Part shown: piece after piece, positions 34,831 through 42,004 of the stretch | Position numbering within the stretch: position 1 is the first letter of the stretch | Layout of the letters: each line of letters opens with the position of its first letter | Assembly (NCBI RefSeq): GCF_000284095.1 | Contig: NC_017068.1 | Coordinates: forward strand, 1,860,001 to 1,924,000 | Direction: 5' to 3' | Length of the DNA: 64,000 nt | Source: Selenomonas ruminantium subsp. lactilytica TAM6421 | GTDB lineage: Bacteria > Bacillota > Negativicutes > Selenomonadales > Selenomonadaceae | Translations under genes and position numbers: made by a program | Notes under the pieces: generated by a model | What the model was told of the DNA's origin: nothing | Database searches by the model: none | What the model saw: only the letters and a program-made list of their open reading frames with translations

Positions 34831-34861
34831 AATCAAAAAGGGATTGGCTTTCGCCAACCCC
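34831..34861 (-). terminator. Terminator-like hairpin upstream of the packaging genes
   Basis: GGGTTGGC-GAAA-GCCAATCCC then TTTTTG on the minus strand. Ends the MgsA-like gene transcript or attenuates read-through into packaging genes. Confidence 0.8.
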
Positions 34862-34877
34862 CGATTGTGGATAGGTT

Positions 34878-35582
34878 TTATTTCTTGTTGATTTCATCAG
34901 CCCAAACCGTCCCATTATGTGTTGGATCGGACTCCTTACCTGCCATAAACTTGATAATTCTATTCCATTCAGCCTCCGACTTGATTGTACCCTTGGCCTT
35001 CTGAATGGTGAAGTCTAACTCCCAACTAGCATTATCAAACAATGAATTCTGCTTGGGCTTTAATGCCTCTTCCTCGTCCCTTATCATGTCAAGGTCTGTC
35101 TTGCCATTGGCCTTGCCTTTCAGTGTGTGAACATCAAACACCCAATCGGGAATTCCATCAGCACTTAACTCTGCATGGTCAATGTCAATCAAGTAATCTT
35201 CGGGGAAATCTTCGGGATTCATCAACCTATCCTCCCGCAAGAAGTTGCAGGCTACATAGCAAGCGTCCCTGTTCTTCCTTGCCATGCACAGGAGTAATAC
35301 TGCCTTGGCTACAAAGATTGAGTCGGTATCATACCCCTTGCGCCCTTTGTTCACAATGTCGTGAGCCATCTTCAACCCAACAATTTCCTTGGTGACAACC
35401 CCATAACAATCTTCTGCGGATATTACCAACAGGCGTTTCCATAGGTAGTTGTTGTAGCTCCCTCGCAACTCCTTGGCTGCAAATGCCGCATTGTTTACAT
35501 CACAACGGCGGATTGCCTTTTGCAACATGCTTGACATAGTGTAGAGAGAATACCCCGATTTTGTTTTTGGACTGAACCCCAT
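34878..35582 (-). CDS. MgsA/RarA C-terminal-like helical protein
   Basis: 234 residues. Residues about 17-125 (MLQKAIRRCDVNNAAFAAKE, YLWKRLLVISAEDCYG, then AKAVLLLCMARKNRDAC) match the helical C-terminal domain of MgsA/RarA clamp-loader-like ATPases, but the AAA+ ATPase domain is absent. The acidic C-terminal part is unique. Could modulate host replication. It has its own promoter with an operator-like site. Confidence 0.5.
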   Translation of the reverse strand: MGFSPKTKSGYSLYTMSSMLQKAIRRCDVNNAAFAAKELRGSYNNYLWKRLLVISAEDCYGVVTKEIVGLKMAHDIVNKGRKGYDTDSIFVAKAVLLLCMARKNRDACYVACNFLREDRLMNPEDFPEDYLIDIDHAELSADGIPDWVFDVHTLKGKANGKTDLDMIRDEEEALKPKQNSLFDNASWELDFTIQKAKGTIKSEAEWNRIIKFMAGKESDPTHNGTVWADEINKK

Positions 35583-35607
35583 AATACATTCCTCCTAATC
35601 AGTTATA

Positions 35608-35661
35608 TGTAAAGTATTTATTTGATATACTTATTATAATACATGTATAAATATATTACAA
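35608..35661 (-). promoter_or_regulatory. Promoter P35 with operator-like site
   Basis: TTGTAA (35656-35661), 17-bp spacer, TATAAT (35633-35638) on the minus strand. The initial transcribed region carries ATGTAAAGTATTT, the half-site of the repressor/cro operator; its position just after the start site would suit repression. Confidence 0.65.
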
Positions 35662-35668
35662 ATAATTA

Positions 35669-36388
35669 TTACCTTTTAACTCTGATTTTGGGAATGTTTT
35701 TCTTGGCGTCATATTGGAAATACTTTCCCCAACGTAACTTCATCATGTCGATGGAATTGTCTATGTCCGTCTTGGAATACAACGAGCCTGTGGTATTGGT
35801 GAGTTTATCCTTATGTGCAACGTCGCACAGGTACTTGGCGTCGATACAGACACGGTTATTCAAGACTTCCTGTAGCACATAGTCAATGTCAACATTTCGG
35901 TCAATCTTGGCGTCCATACGAGCCTTGATGTATTTCCTATTGACTATCTTCCATGCCCCAGGTATACCCATCCATGCAAATTCTGATGTGTAGTTGTACG
36001 GTATGGCGTTGGGTGGCCCGAAAGCCAATCCTAAGTCAAGGTCATAGATAATTTGTGCCAAACGCTCAAACTCCGCCTGCACAACTTCCTTGTCCGTTAT
36101 ATCTTCAACTTCCTTGGTACGATAGATAAAGTGGTCTATATCATCATCAACAATGGCAACAACATCTTCGGGCGCATTGTCTACGATGTAGTTATAAACC
36201 TTGGTGTAGCTGTTAATCAGTTCGTCGTCGATACCAACGATATTATCAAAGCCATGCTCTTTGTATAACTCCACCTGCGACTTGCGAATCACATGCTTGT
36301 AGTCAAGGAAATTCTTTGCCGTAACCATTCCCCATTCATATCGAGAAGAAGAAATGATGTAGACTTGAAACCGCTTATTCTTTTCCAT
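35669..36388 (-). CDS. Glycosyltransferase, TET-associated (TAGT)-like
   Basis: 239 residues. N-terminal VYIISSSRYEWGMVTAKNFL and VIRKSQVELY, then VVAIVDDDIDHFIYR with a DxD-type metal/UDP-sugar site, and a C-terminal NVDIDYVLQEVLNNRVCIDA. This order is that of GT-A enzymes of the TAGT group, which are predicted to glycosylate modified bases in phage DNA. Cytosolic. Overlaps the ATP-grasp gene by 14 nt, implying a joint pathway. Acceptor and donor are unknown. Confidence 0.6.
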   Translation of the reverse strand: MEKNKRFQVYIISSSRYEWGMVTAKNFLDYKHVIRKSQVELYKEHGFDNIVGIDDELINSYTKVYNYIVDNAPEDVVAIVDDDIDHFIYRTKEVEDITDKEVVQAEFERLAQIIYDLDLGLAFGPPNAIPYNYTSEFAWMGIPGAWKIVNRKYIKARMDAKIDRNVDIDYVLQEVLNNRVCIDAKYLCDVAHKDKLTNTTGSLYSKTDIDNSIDMMKLRWGKYFQYDAKKNIPKIRVKR

Positions 36389-37439
36389 AGGGCTTTCCTT
36401 TGTAGGTGTAGAGTGTTCCGTATACCCTCTGCAATCTCATACCGTACAGGGGTTCGATGTTTTCATCAATGGGCAACCCTAACTTATGAAAGATACCCAT
36501 TTCTACGACATTCACTCCTGCCTTTACTGCCAGTGACACCGTGGCACTGATACGAGGATTACATTCAAGCAATCTCACATTGCCTTCTGCGTCGCGTTTG
36601 AAGTCAAAGCCGATGTTGCCGTCCAATTTCAGAAGGGCACATACCTTCTTGACAATTTCTTCCACCTTTTCATTACGCACCAATTCTGCGTCTGTGGTGG
36701 TGGCGTACTGCATGTCGTAGTTTTCATGGACAAGGCAATATACCACCCTGCCGTGGTCTACAAGGCAAAGTGCTCCACACTCACGCCCCGGTAAATACTC
36801 AGAAAGCACATATCGTTCCTTGGTCGGCAACTTCATCAACTGTTCCTTGTTGATGTAAGGATTGGCTCGAAGTTCCCGTGAGGGCAGGCGGTCAACATTA
36901 TGCGCCTTATCCTCGTCCAATACCTTGAACCCTACTGCACCGCAACCATCTTTCAGTTTGACGGCAATAGGCTTTTCGGGGTAGCCGAAGGATTCAAGGT
37001 CAGCGTCAAGCGTTTCCTCGTTGTACGGAACTGTTCGGGGCATAACATGGATGCCATTGTCATTAAGGAACTGTTCAAGGCGCAGCTTATCATTGGCAAT
37101 CATCAGCTTACTATCCTTATCGGATAAGAGGATTTTGATACCTTCATCCTCAAACAGAACCCGATTTGCCCACAGGGGCCCGATATCCTCACTGATAAGC
37201 GGTACGATAATGTCAATGTCGTGTTTCTTGCAAATCTCCATCAGTTTGTCAATGTAGCTTACATCATCACAACGAGGGACTTTATACAGATAGTCCACAT
37301 AGTTGAGTGAGCCGACATTCGGGTTGCAATCAACACCAACAATCGTATATTCAGCGTTCTTGCTCTGTCGGAGTGCGCCTACCGTTGCATGAGTAGGCCA
37401 ACCACTCACTGCCGTAAATAATACATTGATATGAACCAT
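36375..37439 (-). CDS. ATP-grasp ligase (CarB/PylC-like)
   Basis: 354 residues from MVHINVLFTAVSGWPTH (GGAGG 8 nt upstream). Rossmann-like preATP-grasp domain about 1-100 (IVGVDCNPNVG), ATP-grasp lobes with KPIAVKLKDGCGAVGFKV and the metal-binding LLECNPRISAT. Forms an amide or similar bond with acyl-phosphate chemistry. Placed between ParB-like and glycosyltransferase genes, where it could add an amino compound to a base or sugar. Confidence 0.85.
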   Translation of the reverse strand: MVHINVLFTAVSGWPTHATVGALRQSKNAEYTIVGVDCNPNVGSLNYVDYLYKVPRCDDVSYIDKLMEICKKHDIDIIVPLISEDIGPLWANRVLFEDEGIKILLSDKDSKLMIANDKLRLEQFLNDNGIHVMPRTVPYNEETLDADLESFGYPEKPIAVKLKDGCGAVGFKVLDEDKAHNVDRLPSRELRANPYINKEQLMKLPTKERYVLSEYLPGRECGALCLVDHGRVVYCLVHENYDMQYATTTDAELVRNEKVEEIVKKVCALLKLDGNIGFDFKRDAEGNVRLLECNPRISATVSLAVKAGVNVVEMGIFHKLGLPIDENIEPLYGMRLQRVYGTLYTYKGKPYGKE

Positions 37440-37440
37440 G

Positions 37441-38034
37441 TCAAATACCTCCAAACAATTTGTCCTGTACGTCCCCATACCATACTGCCCTTGCTTTGAT
37501 ACTTCTTTTCCCTTCGACAATCGGTACTTTCTTGTCCTTAATGCCCAATCTCGTTGTCAGCATGTCGTAGTCAAGTTCAGACTTGCAGGCAATGATTACA
37601 TAGTCGTATTTTTCATACGCCACAAGTTCCATTTCGTCAATGGTGCGTTCCTTGACGTCCTTCTTGGTGGCCTCGTCTAAGCCTAGGTCAACAGTGAGGT
37701 CAGCCGTCCAATCTGCAAGCATATCAATATCCCAATCGCCATTGTGGGTGTTGTCCTTGATGTTGATAGCCCGAAGTTCAGCCTCTGAATAGCCAATCAA
37801 GCGTTTGCATGTAACCATCGTATCGGGGTTGTCCTCCATGATGATTGACAATCTCTGATTACCTGCAATGATGTTGTAATGTTCGTCTATGACAAAAACG
37901 CCAAAGTTACCAAACTTTTCAAGGCTTGCTCGAAGTTCCTCTTTTTTCTTTTTCGTGATTTTACGAGGATTACCAAAGCCTGTCTTAATGTCTGACGCAC
38001 AAAGCTCTACGACTTCAATCCGCTTTTCCATCAT
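37441..38034 (-). CDS. ParB-like (ParB/Srx fold) domain protein
   Basis: 197 residues. NPRKITKKKKEELRASLEKF, then FVIDEHYNIIAGNQRLSII is the ParB N-terminal fold with its NTP-binding motif; no partition HTH domain follows. Such phage ParB-like proteins occur in predicted DNA-modification gene sets. First gene of the triad. Confidence 0.8.
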   Translation of the reverse strand: MMEKRIEVVELCASDIKTGFGNPRKITKKKKEELRASLEKFGNFGVFVIDEHYNIIAGNQRLSIIMEDNPDTMVTCKRLIGYSEAELRAINIKDNTHNGDWDIDMLADWTADLTVDLGLDEATKKDVKERTIDEMELVAYEKYDYVIIACKSELDYDMLTTRLGIKDKKVPIVEGKRSIKARAVWYGDVQDKLFGGI

Positions 38035-38053
38035 TCACTGCCCTTTCTGCAAC

Positions 38054-38082
38054 AAAAAAAGCACAAGCATTTGCGCCTGCGC
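38054..38082 (-). terminator. Terminator-like hairpin in the leader of the ParB-like gene
   Basis: 8-bp stem GCGCAGGC/GCTTGTGC followed by TTTTTTT on the minus strand, located between the candidate promoter and the start codon, hence a possible attenuator or antitermination target for the downstream late genes. Confidence 0.75.
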
Positions 38083-38106
38083 TCGTTCTCTGTTCAAATT
38101 TCGATG

Positions 38107-38134
38107 ATACTATAATAACACCTTCTGATGGCAA
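38107..38134 (-). promoter_or_regulatory. Candidate promoter of the ParB-like/late operon
   Basis: TTGCCA (38129-38134), 16-bp spacer, TAGTAT (38107-38112) on the minus strand. It lies just downstream of the ArpU/RinA-like gene and may need that activator. Confidence 0.45.
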
Positions 38135-38170
38135 AAACCGTACCCCATACGTACCATTTCTACCATGTTT

Positions 38171-38225
38171 TTATCCGTAGTTTTTTGTGATGTGTTTATC
38201 CACAATTTTATCCCAACTATCCACA
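38171..38225. other. Cluster of DnaA-box-like sequences
   Basis: TTATCCGTA (38171), TTATCCACA (38196, the exact consensus) and CTATCCACA (38217) within 55 bp of an A/T-rich intergenic stretch. Could be a replication origin or a DnaA-sensitive regulatory site. Confidence 0.45.
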
Positions 38226-38334
38226 CGGTACATTGATTGAGGACAAGCCCCGACTTAGAACTAAGGTTTTCAAATTGTCAAGCTACATGCTTTACAATTA
38301 AACCGCCTTAATTTGCCGTATAAGCACCGTTACT

Positions 38335-38440
38335 TCAATGTTGATATAAGTATATTAAAAAACGGCTAGACACCTATTGTAGCGAATGTCTGCCGTTGAA
38401 CCTTTGATTTTATTGGCTTGAAACGTGTTTCTTTTGGCAG
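38335..38440. repeat. Dispersed intergenic hairpin element, copy E3
   Basis: TTGATATAAGTATATT box, strong hairpin AACGGC-AGACA/TGTCT-GCCGTT (38361-38397) with loop CCTATTGTAGCGAA, then TTGATTTTATTGGCTTGAAA as in copies E1/E2. Immediately downstream of the late-regulator gene. Confidence 0.6.
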
Positions 38441-38444
38441 GACA

Positions 38445-38936
38445 TTAACGAGCAAACACGAAAGCCATTTGAGAAGGTGCGAGCCCGAAAATCATTTCAG
38501 ACATTTTCTTGACGGCTCTGCCTCCGTGAACTCGTGCCCACTTCTCTGTGTAGAAATTTTCGTTGCCCAACTCTGCCCATGTCTTTCTCTCGATGTAGTG
38601 CCCTGTGATAAGATTTGCCTCTATGCCTGTCAGCCCATTCAGTGACCTGTCAATCTTTCTCAGCGTTCGTTCGATAGCCTGCACTGACTGTTTCATGGAT
38701 TCGATGTGTTCTGCTCTTGCCTCATGCTTGGCAGCAGAACTCTCGACTGAACCCAACTCTGAAAAGCCCCCTCCTGGCATATCACTGTATCGTGCGATAC
38801 CTGCGGTAACATCAAGCTCCTGCATTTCCTCGCACGCCCTTATTTCCTCATTCAAGTTCTCAATCGTTATCTTGAACTGATTGTAATTCTTCAACCATCT
38901 TTTCACCGTTGCAACATAGTCATTGTATTCTTTCAA
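38445..38936 (-). CDS. ArpU/RinA-like late transcription regulator
   Basis: 163 residues from a TTG start (GGAGGG 7 nt upstream). Helical, with a sigma-region-4-like C-terminal helix-turn-helix (NLITGHYIERKTWAELG ... RAVKKMSEMIF), as in ArpU/RinA-type regulators that activate packaging and structural genes. It is the last gene before the late region. Confidence 0.65.
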   Translation of the reverse strand: MKEYNDYVATVKRWLKNYNQFKITIENLNEEIRACEEMQELDVTAGIARYSDMPGGGFSELGSVESSAAKHEARAEHIESMKQSVQAIERTLRKIDRSLNGLTGIEANLITGHYIERKTWAELGNENFYTEKWARVHGGRAVKKMSEMIFGLAPSQMAFVFAR

Positions 38937-39006
38937 AAAAATCCCTCCAACAATAAACACCGATACAGATATTTTACAACCTGTATCGGCGCACTGAAAA
39001 AGATAT

Positions 39007-39216
39007 TTACTTGTTTCTGTACCGCTTTTTGAAGTGGTATAAATCAGCTATGGCGTCCTTGTCCTCGGCAGGCAATTGCCTTAGTATCTTGTGCCTTCTC
39101 CCCTCTGAACAATGCACGCATGTTCCATGATTTCTACATGTCCTATCTTCTGCCTTCGCTCCATGATAAGGCTTGCGGTGTTCCTTGCCATGAATGATTG
39201 CTTTATCTAGGCTCAT
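39007..39216 (-). CDS. Small zinc-binding-like phage protein
   Basis: 69 residues from MSLDKAIIHGKEHRKPYHGA with GGAGG 7 nt upstream. CRNHGTCVHCSEGRRH provides Cys/His ligands. This sequence type is common in Firmicutes phages, function unknown. Confidence 0.65.
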   Translation of the reverse strand: MSLDKAIIHGKEHRKPYHGAKAEDRTCRNHGTCVHCSEGRRHKILRQLPAEDKDAIADLYHFKKRYRNK

Positions 39217-39218
39217 TG

Positions 39219-39449
39219 TCAATCCTCCAAATATATCAATTCGTAATGATTGTTGCCACGACACCGCCTACTGTGGGCAGGATAATGGTAAAAGCGCAAT
39301 GTGCTCACCTTGATACCCGTCTTTTCGGAAATCTCCCGATATGTTCCCTCGGTAACGAACTTCTCCCCTTTGTAGAGGGCACAAACCTTTTCTTTTCTGC
39401 CACGTTTCATGCTACACCCCCTCATGCTTAAACATTTCCCATCACTCAT
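39219..39449 (-). CDS. Small HTH-like phage protein
   Basis: 76 residues; AGGAGG 6 nt before the first ATG (a second possible start is at 39410). RKEKVCALYKGEKFVTEGTY and REISEKTGIKVSTLRFY resemble a short HTH; the gene at 43730-43912 is a paralogue. The stretch between this gene and its upstream neighbour (39450-39518) holds only a 21-codon frame. Confidence 0.55.
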   Translation of the reverse strand: MSDGKCLSMRGCSMKRGRKEKVCALYKGEKFVTEGTYREISEKTGIKVSTLRFYHYPAHSRRCRGNNHYELIYLED

Positions 39450-39518
39450 GCTTTACCTCCTCATGCGCTTGCGAATTTGCTTGACTGGCTGTATACGCCA
39501 TGCTAAACGATTCAGCAT

Positions 39519-39716
39519 TTAAGATAACCTCCATAACAGTCTGTACCTTACTTTCTGTCTGTTTTTTGTGTGAACATACGGCATTTCTAGGAAATTACGC
39601 TTTAGCAACATAGGGAAAGTTTCAAAATCAGCAATCGAATAACATCCGTTTCTTTTCATGAGTTTCACTATTCTCCCCCATGTAATACGCTTCTTTGTTG
39701 CCGGGCTTTTAATCAT
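39519..39716 (-). CDS. Small basic HTH-like protein, unknown
   Basis: 65 residues from MIKSPATKKRITWGRIVKLM. The start codon lies inside the stop region of the upstream gene (GATGATTAA). Part of the cassette row with repeated junctions. Confidence 0.5.
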   Translation of the reverse strand: MIKSPATKKRITWGRIVKLMKRNGCYSIADFETFPMLLKRNFLEMPYVHTKNRQKVRYRLLWRLS

Positions 39717-39852
39717 CGACAATCACCATCTTTCCGACTTTCACTAAAACAAACAGTAAGTCAACGATTATATACCCTATCAAGACAAGCCACCCAATTA
39801 TCGGCATTTCCAATCTAAACTCTATTCTTTCTGTGAATAACCGCCTAATCAT
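39709..39852 (-). CDS. Small membrane protein, cassette row
   Basis: 47 residues: MIRRLFTERIEFRLEMPIIG, then a hydrophobic span (WLVLIGYIIVDLLFVLV) and C-terminal VIVDD. The start overlaps the upstream stop (ATGATTAG) and the C-terminus VIVDD is the same as in the upstream genes. Confidence 0.6.
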   Translation of the reverse strand: MIRRLFTERIEFRLEMPIIGWLVLIGYIIVDLLFVLVKVGKMVIVDD

Positions 39853-40204
39853 CGACAATCACCGCCTGTCCAGTGAGTAATTGCCTTAAAATAACGTCTT
39901 TACTTTTGCCGTAATGTGTAAGACCTTTATCTGTAAATGCTAAATGATACTCAATACACCATTTATATTTACTAATTTGGTATTTTACGGTAAATTCCTC
40001 GCCCAATTCTTTGCCGAATAACTTAGCAACTTCTGCAATTTTATTCTCTGTTGTTAATGACTCATAATGATAACGCAGTATATCCGCGACAAACTCTGCG
40101 TTATCATCGTCGAGAAAAATCCCACCTTCGGCAATATCTCTATTGTCAATACATTCCATTAAAGACTTAATGGCTATTAAATTTATATCTTTATTCTCAT
40201 TCAT
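39845..40204 (-). CDS. Phage protein, paralogue of next gene upstream
   Basis: 119 residues from MNENKDINLIAIKSLMECID. Shares AKLFGKELGEEF, a GLxxYG-type strand, LLTGQAVIVDD with the gene at 40197-40520. Acidic; no known domain. Confidence 0.55.
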   Translation of the reverse strand: MNENKDINLIAIKSLMECIDNRDIAEGGIFLDDDNAEFVADILRYHYESLTTENKIAEVAKLFGKELGEEFTVKYQISKYKWCIEYHLAFTDKGLTHYGKSKDVILRQLLTGQAVIVDD

Positions 40205-40520
40205 CGACAATCACCGCCTCGCCTTTTAATAATTCGATTAGCAAGCCACTATCTTCCCACCATCTCCCATACGCATCATAGTAAAAAGATAGACCGTTAT
40301 CAGTAATTTTACATTTCAAAGTTTCCCTGCATTTATGATAGACCTTAAATTCCTCGCCTAATCTTTTGCCAAATAAAGCCGCGATCCCTTCCATCTTATT
40401 TGGCGTTTCGTCGCAATGCCGCTGCACAATTTCCAGCGCACCGGCCAACACTTGCTTTTTCCGTTCTTCCACAAGTTCGCCGTTTCTTCCGAGCAGTTTA
40501 TCAAAACTATTCTCTGCCAT
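40197..40520 (-). CDS. Phage protein, paralogue of next gene downstream
   Basis: 107 residues from MAENSFDKLLGRNGELVEE (GGAGGG 6 nt upstream). Contains AALFGKRLGEEFKVYHKCRE and ends LLKGEAVIVDE. Tandem paralogue of its neighbour. Confidence 0.55.
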   Translation of the reverse strand: MAENSFDKLLGRNGELVEERKKQVLAGALEIVQRHCDETPNKMEGIAALFGKRLGEEFKVYHKCRETLKCKITDNGLSFYYDAYGRWWEDSGLLIELLKGEAVIVDE

Positions 40521-40522
40521 CT

Positions 40523-40864
40523 TTAGCCCTCCGCTACAAATAATTTGCACTTACCAGCAATCCCGCGCTCTATAGCCGAATCCATATCATCAGCATTAAC
40601 GCTAGGGTGTTGGCACTCGTCCACAATTTCTGGCGTATACCCTCCACCAAATGCCGAGTCGTAATCTCCTCCTAGCAAAATAGAGTATCTACACTCATTA
40701 CACGTTTTTCCCTTGCCATCTTCACCACGCTCCAATCTCATTACTTCTTCCACATATTCGTCTGCCGCGTCAATGATTCTATTCGCTCTACAGTTATCGC
40801 TATCGTCACTTAATTCATCATAGACAACTGTCATAAATTTCTCTCTAACATCTTCAATTGTCAT
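40523..40864 (-). CDS. Cysteine-containing phage protein, unknown
   Basis: 113 residues from MTIEDVREKFMTVVYDELSD. Cys pairs (CNECRYS, DECQHP, GKCKLF) could bind a metal. Overlaps its upstream neighbour by 11 nt. Confidence 0.5.
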   Translation of the reverse strand: MTIEDVREKFMTVVYDELSDDSDNCRANRIIDAADEYVEEVMRLERGEDGKGKTCNECRYSILLGGDYDSAFGGGYTPEIVDECQHPSVNADDMDSAIERGIAGKCKLFVAEG

Positions 40865-41048
40865 TGCTTTCACGCTCCAATCGCTCAATAGATTCTATTA
40901 CTACATCAAACGCGCACTCATCACCATAGCAACCGTCAATACAAGCCATGCAACGATTGTGGTCACAGTCATTGTGCTCATGCTCACAAACGAGTTTACG
41001 AAACTTCTCTAAATCGCTTAAAAATCTTTCATAATCTTGCTTAGTCAT
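40854..41048 (-). CDS. Small Cys/His-rich protein, unknown
   Basis: 64 residues from MTKQDYERFLSDLEKFRKLV. EHEHNDCDHNRCMACIDGC suggests zinc binding. Overlaps both neighbours by a few nucleotides. Confidence 0.5.
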   Translation of the reverse strand: MTKQDYERFLSDLEKFRKLVCEHEHNDCDHNRCMACIDGCYGDECAFDVVIESIERLERESNDN

Positions 41049-41247
41049 TTCCTGCACCTCTCCCCAATCCCTTAAATCCCCACCATCTATAAGGAGCACA
41101 ACAGGATATTTCTCCGCTATGGCATAACTCCCCTTCACCGTTTGCAGGACAATCCTTGCCCCCTTTTCCATGTTCTTGTTCGCAAATATATTTTATTGCG
41201 TCCATAGCATGAATCATAACCTCTTTTCGTGCTTCATTTTTAGTCAT
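41041..41247 (-). CDS. Small phage protein, unknown
   Basis: 68 residues, MTKNEARKEVMIHAMDAIKY, with a Cys-rich C-terminal half (CPANGEGELCHSGEISCC). No family recognised. Confidence 0.5.
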   Translation of the reverse strand: MTKNEARKEVMIHAMDAIKYICEQEHGKGGKDCPANGEGELCHSGEISCCAPYRWWGFKGLGRGAGND

Positions 41248-41307
41248 CCGTCCACCTCCAAAATGTAGGCACTCCCACCCATGCGGAAATGCCTACATTC
41301 AATCACC

Positions 41308-41727
41308 TTAGTTAATCACCGCGCCATTGCGCCCCGCCTTGGTGTAGGTGCCCTTGGCTATGTCGGCTATCGTGTAGCCCTTCGTTTCCTCGCACACATA
41401 CTTTATGCACCGCTTATACCCATCTTCGCCCCAAAACTCCTTGACGGCCTCTTTGAACGCTAAGAACTCCTGCTTTTCCTTGTGTTCGCCTGCCAATCTG
41501 CGGTAGTCCTTGAGCCGACTCAACTGTTTCGTCACACGGCTTATCTCAACGCCCAACCGCTTGAACTCTTTAGCATATTTGAAGTTACCCCGCACAATCT
41601 CGCGACGCTCCATCAGATAATTTAACTTCTCATGGCACTTGCGAATATCTGCGCCAATCTTTCCGTCGTTGTACTGAAACTCATAGTGGCAATGTGGACA
41701 AACTAACTGCGTCGATTCGTTCTGCAT
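41308..41727 (-). CDS. Phage protein with zinc-knuckle N-terminus, unknown
   Basis: 139 residues; LVCPHCHYEFQYND at the start, then a long basic helical region. GGAG upstream. Could be a small nucleic-acid-binding protein. Confidence 0.5.
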   Translation of the reverse strand: MQNESTQLVCPHCHYEFQYNDGKIGADIRKCHEKLNYLMERREIVRGNFKYAKEFKRLGVEISRVTKQLSRLKDYRRLAGEHKEKQEFLAFKEAVKEFWGEDGYKRCIKYVCEETKGYTIADIAKGTYTKAGRNGAVIN

Positions 41728-41730
41728 GTA

Positions 41731-42003
41731 TTACTGCTCCTTCTGTAATTCTCGCTCTAACATATCCTTCAAGATTTCAGACCGCTTGCACCCTTTGATG
41801 CGGGCTGAATGTGCTATTAAGTACCATGCGCCTTTCTCACAATCCTCCGCCTCTGTGTTGGTGTCCTTCTCGCCTGCTCTCAAAACATACTTACATGCGT
41901 TTCCACGTTCAAAGTTGAGATTGTACGCCTTAATAACATCGTATACTTCAATTCCGCCCTTGGTGTAATAAGAGGGGTGTGCAACCTTTTTCATGTCCTG
42001 CAT
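41731..42003 (-). CDS. DUF3310 protein
   Basis: 90 residues. HPSYYTKGGIEVYDVIKAYN and NACKYVLRAGEKDTNTEAED match DUF3310, a small family sometimes annotated as nucleotide-kinase-like in phages; biochemical role unproven. Directly downstream of the ThyX-like gene. Confidence 0.8.
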   Translation of the reverse strand: MQDMKKVAHPSYYTKGGIEVYDVIKAYNLNFERGNACKYVLRAGEKDTNTEAEDCEKGAWYLIAHSARIKGCKRSEILKDMLERELQKEQ

Positions 42004-42004
42004 T

